Source of the DNA: Sandaracinaceae bacterium
Lineage (GTDB): Bacteria; Myxococcota_A; Polyangia; Polyangiales; Sandaracinaceae
NCBI GenBank assembly: GCA_020633195.1
Contig: JACKEC010000020.1
Location: 248,001 to 312,000, forward strand
Reading direction: 5' to 3'
DNA length: 64,000 bases
Within the stretch, counting starts at the first letter, position 1. Each line of letters starts with the position of its first letter. The notes below the pieces were generated by a model. That model saw only the letters and a program-made list of their open reading frames with translations. It had not been told where the DNA came from and did not search any database. Below, in pieces: positions 49,502-58,628 of this stretch. The translations under genes and the position numbers were made by a program.

Positions 49502-50563
49502 TCAGGAGTCGTCGGTCGGGGGGGTTCCGTCGAGGACGGCGCTGATGACCTGGGCGGTGAACCCCACCAGCGGGACGAGCTTCCCGTAGTCCATCCGGGT
49601 CGGCCCGATCACCCCGACGGTGCCCGCGTTGACCCCGCGGAGCTTGTAGTTCGCGCTGATCAGGCTCATGTCGGGCACGTCCTCGAGCTCGGTCTCGGAG
49701 CCGATCAGCACCTGCACGCCGCCGGCCGCGATCGTCTGATCGAGCAGGCCGATCAGCCGCTCCTTCTCGTCGAACGCGCGCAGGAAGCGGCGGATCGTGT
49801 CCGCCTCGCCGAACTCCGGGCGGTCGAACAGCGCGGAGCGACCCTCGATCACGATGTCGGGGGCGTCGTCGACGCCCCCGGTCGCGCTCTCCACCATCAG
49901 CGCCGCGCGGTCGCGCAGGTCGCGCTCCGTGTCGACCTCGGTGGCGAGGAGCCGCCGGACCTCGGCGAGGGTGCGGCCCGGGACCTTCTCGGCGAGGAAG
50001 TTGTTGAGCCGCTCGAGCTCCGAGACGGTGATGACCTCCGCGACCTGGATCACGCGGTTCTGGATCGAGCCCCGCTCCCCGATGACCACCGCGAGCAGCT
50101 CGTGGGGTCGCAGGTCCATGAAACGGATCTGCGAGAGCGGCGCGGTGTCGGCGCGCGGACGGGTGACGACGGCGGCCACGCCCGTCATCGAGGAGAGCAC
50201 CGCGCCCGCCTCGCGGACGAGGTCGTCGATCCCCGGGCGCAGCTCGCGCATCCGCTCGAGCACCGCGGCGCGGTCCTCGCTGGTGACCTCGCGCATCTGG
50301 ATGAGCGCGTCGACGAACAGCCGGAACCCGCGCTCGGTGGGGACGCGGCCCGCGCTCGTGTGGGGCTGCGTCAGGACCCCCGCGTCGGTCAGATCCGAGA
50401 GCACGTTGCGGATCGTCGCGGGGGACAGGTTGATGCCGTACCGCTTCGCGATACGACGGGACCCCACCGGCTCACCCGTCGAGATGTACTCGGAGATGAC
50501 CGCGTACAGGATCTTGCGAGCCCGAAACGAAAGCTCGGGCTGCGGAACCGTCGGGTGCGTCAC
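49502..50563 (-). CDS. hrcA: Heat-inducible transcription repressor HrcA
   Basis: 353 residues. It represses heat-shock operons by binding CIRCE sites. The N-terminal winged helix is clear (YAVISEYISTGEPVGSRRIA, NLSPATIRNVLSDLTDAGVL and HTSAGRVPTERGFRLFVD), followed by the GAF-like domain and the C-terminal NAGTVGVIGPTRMDYGKLVPL block. It starts with GTG. I found no TTAGCACTC-N9-GAGTGCTAA box upstream. Confidence 0.96.
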   Translation of the reverse strand: MTHPTVPQPELSFRARKILYAVISEYISTGEPVGSRRIAKRYGINLSPATIRNVLSDLTDAGVLTQPHTSAGRVPTERGFRLFVDALIQMREVTSEDRAAVLERMRELRPGIDDLVREAGAVLSSMTGVAAVVTRPRADTAPLSQIRFMDLRPHELLAVVIGERGSIQNRVIQVAEVITVSELERLNNFLAEKVPGRTLAEVRRLLATEVDTERDLRDRAALMVESATGGVDDAPDIVIEGRSALFDRPEFGEADTIRRFLRAFDEKERLIGLLDQTIAAGGVQVLIGSETELEDVPDMSLISANYKLRGVNAGTVGVIGPTRMDYGKLVPLVGFTAQVISAVLDGTPPTDDS

Positions 50564-50575
50564 GTTCGCCTTTGA

Positions 50576-50604
50576 GCACTAGAAACACCGCGGCTCGGTG
50601 TCAA
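50576..50604 (-). promoter_or_regulatory. Possible hrcA promoter and palindrome
   Basis: On the minus strand TTGACA (50599-50604) is followed after 17 bases by TAGTGC (50576-50581). Between them lies an inverted repeat, ACACCG-N5-CGGTGT (50585-50601). GAGCAC also occurs twice as direct copies. The palindrome is not the CIRCE consensus. Confidence 0.4.
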
Positions 50605-50632
50605 GCACGAGCACACCCGACGGTCGGACTGA

Positions 50633-51964
50633 TCAGTACCCTTCGGCGCTCATCGCGTCGTCTTCGAAGTCGTAGGCCGCGGCGGGCGCCTCCGAAGGGG
50701 CCGCGGTGGCCGCGCGCTGCTCGGCGCGCTCCATCTGCTGAGCGCGACTGCGGAGGCGGGCGCTCGACGGAGCGGCCGGCGCGGCCTGGGCGGCGGCCGC
50801 GAGGGTGGCCCGCGCGGTCGCGAGCTCGCGGGCCGCCTGATCCTGCTGGCCGGAGCGCATCATCTCGGCCGCGCGGTGCTGCGCCTCGGTCGCGCGGTGG
50901 TCCGCGACCATCGCGACCACCGTCGGGGCCTGGCTCGCGCGCGCCGCCGCCTCGTCGCGGGTGACCTCGTAGCGGAGCGTCGTCTCCTCCGTGAGCGCGC
51001 GCTCCTCGCCGGGGCTCTGGTAGACGAGGCGGGCCTGCGCGAGGGAGCGCGAGCCCGGCTGCGCGGTGTCGACGCGGGCGCGGAAGAGGACCTCCCGGTG
51101 CTGGCCCGAGAACACCGAGCCGAGCGGCAGGCGCAGGCGACCGTTCACGACCTCGGCCCCGGTGGTGTTGCCCTCGAGGATCGTGACGCCGGGGGCGGGC
51201 ACGACCTCGATGAAGGCGTTGACCGCGACGGTGCGCGACAGGAGGCTCATCTCCTGCTCGAGGATCGTCGCCATCTGCTGCGGCTGCTGCAGGTGGTAGA
51301 GCCGGCCCGAGGAGCGGACGACCATCGCCGAGAGGCTCTGCTGGTCGTAGTCGAGGCCGACGCCGATCGCCGAGATCTGCGCGCCCCACTCCGTCCCGCC
51401 GGCGGCGAGCGCGCTGAGCGAGTAGCTGTCCGACGGACCGATGTTCGCGTGGCCGTCGCTGATCAGGAAGACGCGCCGGACGGGGTGCGTGTTGGGCACC
51501 TGCGAGAGGCGCGAGAGGCCCGCCTGGACGCCGCCGTAGAGGTTGGTGCCGCCGGCCGCGTAGAGCTGACCGACGCGCTGCATGAGGCTGGCGCGGGTGG
51601 CCGCGGAGACCACCGTCGGCGGCGCCATCTCGGTCACGCCGTTCGAGAACGCGTAGATCGACACGATGTCCCCGTCGGCCGCGCTCTCGAGCAGGCTCGC
51701 CGCGGCGAGCCGCGCGTTCTGGATCTTGTCGCCCGCCATCGACCCGCTCGTGTCGACCACGAGCGAGATGGCCATCGGGGCGCGCGTCCGGGTGACCACC
51801 CGGTTCGGGGCGTCGATCCACACCCCCACGTAGGTCGTCCCGTCGGCCCCCACCCGCAGCCGGGTCTGAATCGGGGACCCATCGATCCATGTCGTCTGGG
51901 CCGTCGCGAGGCTCGCCGACAACACGGCGCTCACGACGACGGCCATGGCAAAGGCTCGTCGCAT
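50633..51964 (-). CDS. Secreted von Willebrand factor A domain protein
   Basis: 443 residues. A Sec signal (MRRAFAMAVVVSAVLSASLATA) is followed by a VWA domain (about 63-230). Its MIDAS metal site is DTSGSM (71-76), with the T of AAGGTNLYGG and the D of VFLISDGHANIG. A beta domain (about 240-340) and an Ala/Gln-rich helical tail with coiled-coil look follow. Such proteins may bind ligands at the cell surface. A GGGAGGA ribosome binding site lies upstream. The FtsB-like gene precedes it on the same strand. Confidence 0.87.
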   Translation of the reverse strand: MRRAFAMAVVVSAVLSASLATAQTTWIDGSPIQTRLRVGADGTTYVGVWIDAPNRVVTRTRAPMAISLVVDTSGSMAGDKIQNARLAAASLLESAADGDIVSIYAFSNGVTEMAPPTVVSAATRASLMQRVGQLYAAGGTNLYGGVQAGLSRLSQVPNTHPVRRVFLISDGHANIGPSDSYSLSALAAGGTEWGAQISAIGVGLDYDQQSLSAMVVRSSGRLYHLQQPQQMATILEQEMSLLSRTVAVNAFIEVVPAPGVTILEGNTTGAEVVNGRLRLPLGSVFSGQHREVLFRARVDTAQPGSRSLAQARLVYQSPGEERALTEETTLRYEVTRDEAAARASQAPTVVAMVADHRATEAQHRAAEMMRSGQQDQAARELATARATLAAAAQAAPAAPSSARLRSRAQQMERAEQRAATAAPSEAPAAAYDFEDDAMSAEGY

Positions 51965-52023
51965 TGGTCTGTCCTCCCGCCTCGCGGCTGACGGATGAAG
52001 ACGGCCCAGATCGCGAACCGATC

Positions 52024-52317
52024 TCAGTTGGGGAACTGAAAGAGGATCTCGTCCTCGCGGATCATCCCGAGCTCGTCGCGCGCGATGCGCTCGATCGTGT
52101 CCGGGTCCTGACGCAGATCGGCGACTGTCCGGTGCAGCGTCTCGACGTCGCGGCGGAGCCGCTCGTTGACGCGCTCGATCTCCGACTTCTCCTCGCGGAG
52201 CGCGCGAAACCTGGGCAAACCCTGCTCGTCGAGGATGGACAGGGGCACGCTCACGATCGACACCACGAGGAGCGCGAACGGGAGGGTCCACAAGCAGGCG
52301 CGTGCGAGACGGCTCAC
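52024..52317 (-). CDS. FtsB/DivIC family septum formation initiator
   Basis: 97 residues. One N-terminal membrane helix (LWTLPFALLVVSIVSVPLSI), then a coiled coil (FRALREEKSEIERVNERLRR), then the conserved IERIARDELGMIREDEILF that binds FtsL/FtsQ-type partners. It acts at the division septum. I choose the GTG giving MSRLARACLW, because a GGAGGA site sits 11 bases before it; a GTG 13 codons upstream is possible. The FtsL/FtsQ partners are not in the window. Confidence 0.85.
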   Translation of the reverse strand: MSRLARACLWTLPFALLVVSIVSVPLSILDEQGLPRFRALREEKSEIERVNERLRRDVETLHRTVADLRQDPDTIERIARDELGMIREDEILFQFPN

Positions 52318-52427
52318 GGGCAGCTCATCCTCCGCGCCACGAGCGACGCGGTCCACTTTTCGGGACGCCGGTTTTTTGACCGCGCGAAGCCCGATCCGTT
52401 ACCCGGAGACAGTCCTCCGAACCCCCG

Positions 52428-54545
52428 ATGTCTTCGCTCGTCCACGCCGCGCTGACCATCCGCAAGACCGCGCGAGCCTCCTTCGGCTTCGTCGCGGCGG
52501 CGGCCTTCACGGGCCTGATGCTGCTCGGCGTGTTCCGCGTCGACCCACAGGAGCTCGGCGTCGAGCACGGGGCGGTCGGGCTGGCCTGGCTGGTGATCTT
52601 CGCGGTGCGGGTGGCGCGCCGGGTCCGCGACCGCGAGGACTCGAGCGAGGGGCGCTGGCTCGACCTCGAGCTCGGCGTGCTGCTGCTGATCGGCGCGCAC
52701 GCCGGCGTCCAGATCGCGGGCGGGCTCTCGAGCTTCGTCTACCCGATCGTCTACGTGCTGGTCGCGTTCCTCGCGTCCTTCGCGCGGCGCCCCATGGGCA
52801 CCACCCTGGTCCTCGTGGCGATCGCGCTCGAGGCGGCGCTCACCGCGCTGACCGAGGCGCGCGCGGACTGGCGGCAGCTCTCGCTCCACGCGGTCTTCAT
52901 CCTCCTCTTCGGCGCGCTCAACGTCGTGTTCACGCGCGCCGAGATCGCGCGGGTGCGCGAGCGCTCGAAGAAGGCGCTCGACGAGGAGAAGGAGAAGGTC
53001 CGGGACGAGAGCCGGCTCTTCCGCCTCGTCGGCGCGGCCAGCGGGAGCGCCAACGCGAACCCGGAAGAGAAGGTGTACCGCTCGAGCCTCGAGCAGGTGC
53101 ACGACGCGCTCTACCACGTGCTCGAGCTGCTCCGGAGCACGCTCGACCTGCACACGTGCGTGCTGCTGATGAAGGACGACGAGTCCGGCCGGCTCCGCAT
53201 CGTGGAGCTCGCGACCGACTCCGAGGACGTGGCCGAGGGGCCCTTCGACCCGGGCGAGGGCGCCGTCGGCGCGATCGCGAGCCGGGGCCTCGTGATGCGG
53301 CTCGAGAACCTCAAGCCCGGCTACAAGGGCCTCTGCTACTACGCGGGCGGCGCCACCGTGAAGAGCTTCCTCGGCGTGCCCGTCGAGGAGGGCGGCCAGA
53401 TCCGCGGGGCGCTCTGCGCCGACCGCGTCGGGGGCGAGCCCTTCACCCTCAAGGACGAGGGCGTGCTCGCGCGGGCGGTCGCGCAGGTCATGCGCGCGAT
53501 CGAGAACGAGCGGGTGTTCGTGCAGCTCGAGCGGAGCAAGCGAGAGCAAGCTTACTTGCATCGTGCGTCGACGGCGCTCGGCGCCGCGCTGACCGAGGGC
53601 GAGGTCATCGACGCCGCGCTCACGGCGGCCGCGGACCTGGCGCCGTACGACTTCGCCGCGATCTCGCTCTACGACCCCGAGACGCGCAAGCACACCGTGC
53701 GCAAGGCGGTCGGCGAGAACGCCGACAAGCTCGAGAAGCTCACCTTCCGCGACAACACGTCGCTCACCGCGATGGCGGTGAAGAACCGCCACTACCTCCC
53801 CTACCGCGGCGAGTTCGATCCCAAGCAGCAGGTCGTCTACACGAAGCGGGCGAAGCTCGCGGGGATGCGCAGCCTGCTGATCCTGCCGCTCATCGTGCGC
53901 GAGGACGCGATCGGGACGCTGGCGCTCGCCGCCCGACGGCCGAACGCCTGGGGCCAGGCCGCGCGGCCGACCCTGTCGGTGCTCGCGAACCAGCTCGCGG
54001 TGGCGATGAGCAACGCGCAGGCGGTCCGCCGCCTCGAAGAGATGGCGACCACGGATGGCCTCACCGGCTGCCTCAACAAGCGCGCGTTCATGGAGGAGCT
54101 CGCCCGCAAGCTCACCAGCGCGGCGCGCTTCGGGCGCCCGCTCTCGCTGCTCGTCACCGACATCGACCACTTCAAGATGGTCAACGACACCTACGGCCAC
54201 GACGTCGGCGACGTGGTGATCAAGGAGCTCGGCGCGATCCTGCTCCGCGAGAAGCGCGACACGGACATCGTCGCGCGCTTCGGCGGCGAGGAGTTCTGCG
54301 TGCTCTGCGAGGAGACCGACACGCAGGGCGCCGTGATCCTCGCCGAGCGGATCCGCGAGGTCGTCGCCGACACGGTCTACTCGACCGAGCTCGGCAAGCT
54401 CTCGGTGAAGTGCTCGATCGGCGTGGCGACGTTCCCCGACGACGCCAAGAGCCCCGAGGAGCTCTTCAAGGTGACCGACCAGGCCCTCTACGCGGCGAAG
54501 CGCGGCGGCCGCAACCAGGTCTGCACCTCGAGCGTGGCCGCGTAA
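52428..54545 (+). CDS. Membrane diguanylate cyclase with two GAF domains
   Basis: 705 residues. Four or five membrane helices form the sensor part (about 15-170), then a short coiled coil, two GAF-like domains (about 220-360 and 390-530) and a GGDEF domain. The active site reads GGEEF (619-623) with the DIDHFKMVNDTYGHDVGD block before it, so it should make c-di-GMP. The inhibitory site RxxD (RDTD, 610-613) is kept, so product feedback is expected. It is not part of an obvious operon. The domain order is unlike the known DmxB. Confidence 0.93.
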   Translation: MSSLVHAALTIRKTARASFGFVAAAAFTGLMLLGVFRVDPQELGVEHGAVGLAWLVIFAVRVARRVRDREDSSEGRWLDLELGVLLLIGAHAGVQIAGGLSSFVYPIVYVLVAFLASFARRPMGTTLVLVAIALEAALTALTEARADWRQLSLHAVFILLFGALNVVFTRAEIARVRERSKKALDEEKEKVRDESRLFRLVGAASGSANANPEEKVYRSSLEQVHDALYHVLELLRSTLDLHTCVLLMKDDESGRLRIVELATDSEDVAEGPFDPGEGAVGAIASRGLVMRLENLKPGYKGLCYYAGGATVKSFLGVPVEEGGQIRGALCADRVGGEPFTLKDEGVLARAVAQVMRAIENERVFVQLERSKREQAYLHRASTALGAALTEGEVIDAALTAAADLAPYDFAAISLYDPETRKHTVRKAVGENADKLEKLTFRDNTSLTAMAVKNRHYLPYRGEFDPKQQVVYTKRAKLAGMRSLLILPLIVREDAIGTLALAARRPNAWGQAARPTLSVLANQLAVAMSNAQAVRRLEEMATTDGLTGCLNKRAFMEELARKLTSAARFGRPLSLLVTDIDHFKMVNDTYGHDVGDVVIKELGAILLREKRDTDIVARFGGEEFCVLCEETDTQGAVILAERIREVVADTVYSTELGKLSVKCSIGVATFPDDAKSPEELFKVTDQALYAAKRGGRNQVCTSSVAA

Positions 54546-54559
54546 GCGACCCGACGCCC

Positions 54560-55714
54560 TCAAGGGGTCCGCGAGAACATCCGCTCGAACTCGACCGTGC
54601 CGTCCCTGTCGATCATGCGGCCGATGAACGTGTCGCCGTCGATGGTGACGTGCATGAAGCCCGGGACCGTCGCGTCCTGCCAGTGGGTCGCGTTCCGGGT
54701 CGTGTCGTCGAAGTCCTTCACCTTGGCCCCCGCCCCGCCGACGACGAGCTCGGTGCCGCCGCACGCGCCGGGCTCGTTCAGCCACTGGCGGTTGTGATCG
54801 TGGCCGGCGAAGTAGACGTCCGCGTCGCCGCACACGTAGCGATCGAAGAAGCTCAGGACGTTCGCGCCGTCGAGGATCGGCACGGGGATCGGGATGTCGG
54901 CTCCGCCCACCTCGATCGACTCGTAGGTGCCCGCGTTGCCGTGCGCGCCGTTGGACAGGTAGGGGTGGTGGCCCGACGCGATGATCCACTCGGCGCCCGA
55001 GGATCTCAGCGCGGCGACGGCGCCGTCGTACCAGGCCGCCTGATCGCCGTAGGTCGTGTCGTCCCAGAGGATGCTGTTGGTGTCGAGCATCACGAAGCCG
55101 ACGTTGCCGAGCTGGAACGTGTAGTGGGTGTCCGGCATCGTCCACTTCTCCGAGTGGCTCGTGTACTCGACCTCGATGGACCCGCGCTCGAACTGGTTGC
55201 CGAGCCCCCCCGACTCCGTGCAGAGGGGGCAGACGCCGATCACGCCGCCGTAGTCGTGGTTGCCGAGGACCGCATAGAACGGCAGCGCGAGGTCCGCGTA
55301 GGGCTCCTCGAACTTCGTCGTCCACTGCGCGTCCGTGACCGACTCGACGCCCGCGTCGTAGATGTTGTCGCCGAGCAGGATCACGAAGTCGCAGCCCTCC
55401 ACGGCGCAGTACGCCTCGATCTGCGCGGCGACGGCGCGCTGGCCGTCGTTGCCCTCGCCGACGTCGCCCATCACGACGAAGCGCACGGACTCGTCCGGCG
55501 GCGGGCCACCGTCCACCCCGGCGTCGGCGCCCGCGTCGAGCGCGCCCCCGTCGAGCGCGACGGACGGGTCGACGCCCGCGTCCACGACACCCGAGCCCGC
55601 GTCGAGCCCGCCGCTCGCGTCCACGGAGCCCCCGCCCGCGTCGACGACGTTGCCTCCTCCACAGCCCGCCACGACCAACGCCGCCGCGAGCCGGAGCCCA
55701 TCCCGGAATCGCAT
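54560..55714 (-). CDS. Metallophosphoesterase lipoprotein (purple acid phosphatase-like)
   Basis: 384 residues. The lipobox is VVAGCGG, followed by an Asp-Ala-Gly repeat linker (about 23-70). The calcineurin-like domain holds VVMGDVGEGND, LGDNIYDAGV, LGNHDYGG, ASGHHPYLS and FAGHDHNRQW, the metal-binding order of tartrate-resistant (purple) acid phosphatases. It should hydrolyse phosphomonoesters at the cell surface. I start at the second ATG because a TATGAC hexamer lies 7 bases before it. Confidence 0.88.
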   Translation of the reverse strand: MRFRDGLRLAAALVVAGCGGGNVVDAGGGSVDASGGLDAGSGVVDAGVDPSVALDGGALDAGADAGVDGGPPPDESVRFVVMGDVGEGNDGQRAVAAQIEAYCAVEGCDFVILLGDNIYDAGVESVTDAQWTTKFEEPYADLALPFYAVLGNHDYGGVIGVCPLCTESGGLGNQFERGSIEVEYTSHSEKWTMPDTHYTFQLGNVGFVMLDTNSILWDDTTYGDQAAWYDGAVAALRSSGAEWIIASGHHPYLSNGAHGNAGTYESIEVGGADIPIPVPILDGANVLSFFDRYVCGDADVYFAGHDHNRQWLNEPGACGGTELVVGGAGAKVKDFDDTTRNATHWQDATVPGFMHVTIDGDTFIGRMIDRDGTVEFERMFSRTP

Positions 55715-55721
55715 GGGTGGA

Positions 55722-55727
55722 GTCATA
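55722..55727 (-). promoter_or_regulatory. Probable -10 hexamer (TATGAC)
   Basis: TATGAC on the minus strand ends 7 bases before the ATG at 55714. The upstream ATG overlaps this hexamer, so it cannot be the start of this transcript. Confidence 0.45.
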
Positions 55728-55808
55728 CAACAGTTGGGCGCGACGGCGGTAAGCCCGCTGACATGTGAGGATGACCTCGCCGAACGAGGACGGCGCGGCG
55801 ACCACGGC

Positions 55809-55814
55809 TATGCT
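55809..55814 (+). promoter_or_regulatory. Probable -10 hexamer (TATGCT)
   Basis: TATGCT ends 6 bases before the ATG at 55821: a leaderless-type start. Confidence 0.45.
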
Positions 55815-55820
55815 GTGCCG

Positions 55821-58628
55821 ATGCGGCTTCGCCTTCTCGTCGTCTGCGTGGTGCTCGCCGGTTGCGACTCCGCTCCTCCGCCCACGCCCGACGCGGGTCC
55901 GCCCGAGGAGATCCTGGGCTGCGGTCGTGGTCTGGCCTTCCCCGAGCTCTTCTGGTCGACGGACTCGGTCGGGATGCCGGTCGGGGTCACGCGCGAGGTG
56001 TCGCTCGAGCTCGGCCGCGACTGCCCGCCCGGCGCGACGATCACCATCGAGGCGAGCGCGCCGGGGGTGGTGGGCCACCCGGACACCGCCACGATCCCGA
56101 TCGACCTCGACCGCGCCGTGGTCCCGCTCGAGGGGCTGGCCGACGGCACCGTCACGCTGACGGCGCGGGTCACCCACGAGAGCGGCGACGAGCGCACCGC
56201 GCAGATCGAGGTCGTGGTCGCCTCGATCGACGTGCCCGCGTGCGACGGCAGCGCGAACGGCACGTTGACGCCGGGCGGCCAGGTGACGGGGAGCTCGAGC
56301 CTGGCGAACGCCGCGATCACCCTCCCCGAGGGCGCCGCGCGCGACGACCGCTACCACGTGGACCCGTTCGACGTGACGGTCGCCTGCGCCGACGACATGA
56401 CCCCCGAGGGCTACCGCCCGCTCGGCCCCGCGGTCGCGTTCGGGCCGGAGCACACCCGACTGTCGCGCGAGATCCCGCTGACGCTCCCGATCCGCCTCGT
56501 CGCGCTCCCCGAGGGCGCGCACCGCGGCCACGTGGAGGTCGTCTACCGCGGCGCCCACGACGCGGCGCCGCACATCGTGGGGATCGCGTCGCCGATGTTC
56601 GGCGGCTCCGCCGGCGACGGCTGGCTGACCTTCGAGGTGCCGCGGCTCGGGACCTACCAGGCGGTCGTCTCCGAGAGCGCGCCGATCCGACGGACGCGGG
56701 AGTTCACCTTCCGCGGCATCCTCGGCTTCTCGATGGGCGGCAGCGGCTCGGGCCGCATCGGCTTCGGCAACCCCGAGCGCTTCGACTTCGTGGCGCCGCT
56801 CGGCGGGCCGACCGACTGGACGTACATGCTGGAGTACATCCGCCGCTACCACACCGGCGGCTTCTGCACCGAGGACCAGCGCGTCGCCGACCCCGAGGGC
56901 TGCGCGATGGGCGCGTCGCTCGATCGCACGCCCCCGACGACGTTCCTCCACGAGCACGCCCAGACGTTCGAGAACTGGTGGTTCGAGGACGAGAACGACG
57001 GCAACAGCATCTTCCGGCGCGACGACTACATCTCGATCTTCCGCGACCTCGCGACGATGTTCGGCAACCCGAACACGGAGTACAGCGCCGACCCGAGCGA
57101 GCCGAACATCACGCCGCCCGGGGTCCCCGCCACCGAGCGCATGCGCTCGGACGCCGAGCGGTGCGCGACCGAGGGCCTGATCGTGATCCCGCCGTTCGAC
57201 GGGGACGGCGACCCGACCTCGGGCTCCGAGGGCGCGGGGTTCTTCGACGACGAGTACAACCCGGACGGCCAGTACCCGGTCATCACGTTCTGCGACGGAT
57301 CGGACGCCCCCGGCGACATCGGCCGCTGGGATCCGATGGGCGCGAACCGCGACCCGATCGAGGTGGTGCTCGCCGTCGACATCAACGGCAACGGCGTGCG
57401 CGACCCCGGCGAGCCGCTGATCCGCAACGGCCGCGAGCCCTTCGACGACTTCGGCCTCGACGGTGTGCCGAGCGAGCTCGAGGTCGGCGCCGACGGCGCG
57501 GCGTACGACCCGGTCGAGAACCCCGACCCGGCCGGCGACGACTTCGACTTCCAGTACAACCCGACCGGGACCGAGGGGAACTGGAACCGCGACTCGGTCG
57601 ACGGAGACCCGTGCAACGCGGAGGGCGAGGCGTTCCTCGACGTCGGGCTCGACGGCGTGATGGGCACCCGCCAGCTCGCCGCGGCCGACGGCCTGCCCGG
57701 GGGCGGGTTCGACTTCGGCGAGGGCAACGGCTGCTTCGACAGGACGTCGGGCGCGAACCGCATGATCGAGAGCTCGCCGCGCAACCTCGTCCAGGCGATG
57801 GACGAGCAGGACGTCCTCGACACCGACCTGTTCGCCGACGGCGGCATCCGCGACCTCTTCAACTGGGTCGTGATGGGCGACGTGACGACCGCGGGCTGGG
57901 CCGCCCGCGGGCAGCCGGTGCGCTACTACAACGGCTACCCGGCGCTGCACATGGACGGACGGCTCGAGCTCTCGTTCGCCGACGTCCCGTGGAACGAGAT
58001 CGGGCGCTACGCGATGGTCCGCTACGGGAACATCGACGAGCAGGAGCGCTTCATCCGCGCGGGCGACGGCGGCCACGTGGGGACCGTCGAGCAGCTCATC
58101 CAGCGCTTCCGCTCGGGCCTCGGGGTGATGAACGCGCGCTGGCCCGACGGCGATCGCCGCCGCGAGGTGGAGGACCGCGTGTGCGCCGAGGGCGACCTCG
58201 AGGTCTGCGGCTACGTGAACAGCTTCGTGATGCAGTTCACCGCGTCGACGGGCCGCACGGGGCCGGTCTCGGTGGTGCTGCCGCCCGGCTACTTCTTCGA
58301 GGAGAACCAGGACGTCCACTACCCGGTCGTCTACTTCCTCCACGGCTACGGGATGACCCCCGAGGACCTCGTCGCGATCGGCCTGTTGATGTTCGAGGCG
58401 ATGAACACCCCGCGCACCGGCACGTCTAGGCGGTTGCAGAAGATCATCCTCGTGTTCCCGGACGGCCGCTGCCGCAACGACGAGTGCCTCACCGGCACCT
58501 TCTACACGGACGCGCCCGACAACGTCCCCGGCGGCGCCAGGATGCAAACCTTCTTGCTCGACCTGATGGACTACATGGACGAGAACTACCGCACGCGGAG
58601 CCCGGAGCGCTTCGAGGTCGTCGAGTGA
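55821..58628 (+). CDS. Large lipoprotein with esterase-type alpha/beta hydrolase halves in reversed order
   Basis: 935 residues. The lipobox is VVLAGC (Cys15). Ig-like beta regions fill about 40-290. Residues about 296-335 hold an esterase nucleophile block: RGILGFSMGGSGSGRIGFGN (Ser304) then PERFDFVAPLGGPTDW, as in the C-terminal part of esterase-D/feruloyl-esterase proteins. The middle (about 340-800) has Asp/Asn/Gly-rich calcium-like loops (FDDFGLDGVPSELE, DVGLDGVMGTRQL). The end (about 815-935) has SVVLPPGYFFEENQDVHYPV, HGYG (841-844), IILVFPDG and MDYMDENYRTRSPERFEVVE, normally the N-terminal part of the same fold, and the protein stops just where GFSMGG should come. Its GTGA overlap links it to the next gene. 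Confidence 0.85.
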   Translation: MRLRLLVVCVVLAGCDSAPPPTPDAGPPEEILGCGRGLAFPELFWSTDSVGMPVGVTREVSLELGRDCPPGATITIEASAPGVVGHPDTATIPIDLDRAVVPLEGLADGTVTLTARVTHESGDERTAQIEVVVASIDVPACDGSANGTLTPGGQVTGSSSLANAAITLPEGAARDDRYHVDPFDVTVACADDMTPEGYRPLGPAVAFGPEHTRLSREIPLTLPIRLVALPEGAHRGHVEVVYRGAHDAAPHIVGIASPMFGGSAGDGWLTFEVPRLGTYQAVVSESAPIRRTREFTFRGILGFSMGGSGSGRIGFGNPERFDFVAPLGGPTDWTYMLEYIRRYHTGGFCTEDQRVADPEGCAMGASLDRTPPTTFLHEHAQTFENWWFEDENDGNSIFRRDDYISIFRDLATMFGNPNTEYSADPSEPNITPPGVPATERMRSDAERCATEGLIVIPPFDGDGDPTSGSEGAGFFDDEYNPDGQYPVITFCDGSDAPGDIGRWDPMGANRDPIEVVLAVDINGNGVRDPGEPLIRNGREPFDDFGLDGVPSELEVGADGAAYDPVENPDPAGDDFDFQYNPTGTEGNWNRDSVDGDPCNAEGEAFLDVGLDGVMGTRQLAAADGLPGGGFDFGEGNGCFDRTSGANRMIESSPRNLVQAMDEQDVLDTDLFADGGIRDLFNWVVMGDVTTAGWAARGQPVRYYNGYPALHMDGRLELSFADVPWNEIGRYAMVRYGNIDEQERFIRAGDGGHVGTVEQLIQRFRSGLGVMNARWPDGDRRREVEDRVCAEGDLEVCGYVNSFVMQFTASTGRTGPVSVVLPPGYFFEENQDVHYPVVYFLHGYGMTPEDLVAIGLLMFEAMNTPRTGTSRRLQKIILVFPDGRCRNDECLTGTFYTDAPDNVPGGARMQTFLLDLMDYMDENYRTRSPERFEVVE

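Noticed and set aside
52314..58547. Very long open frame on the minus strand (more than 2,000 codons)
   Set aside because: It runs antisense to well-supported genes (diguanylate cyclase, metallophosphoesterase partly, esterase), is made of Arg/Ala/Glu/His-rich low-complexity sequence and shows no domain. Long stop-free antisense frames are expected at this GC content.
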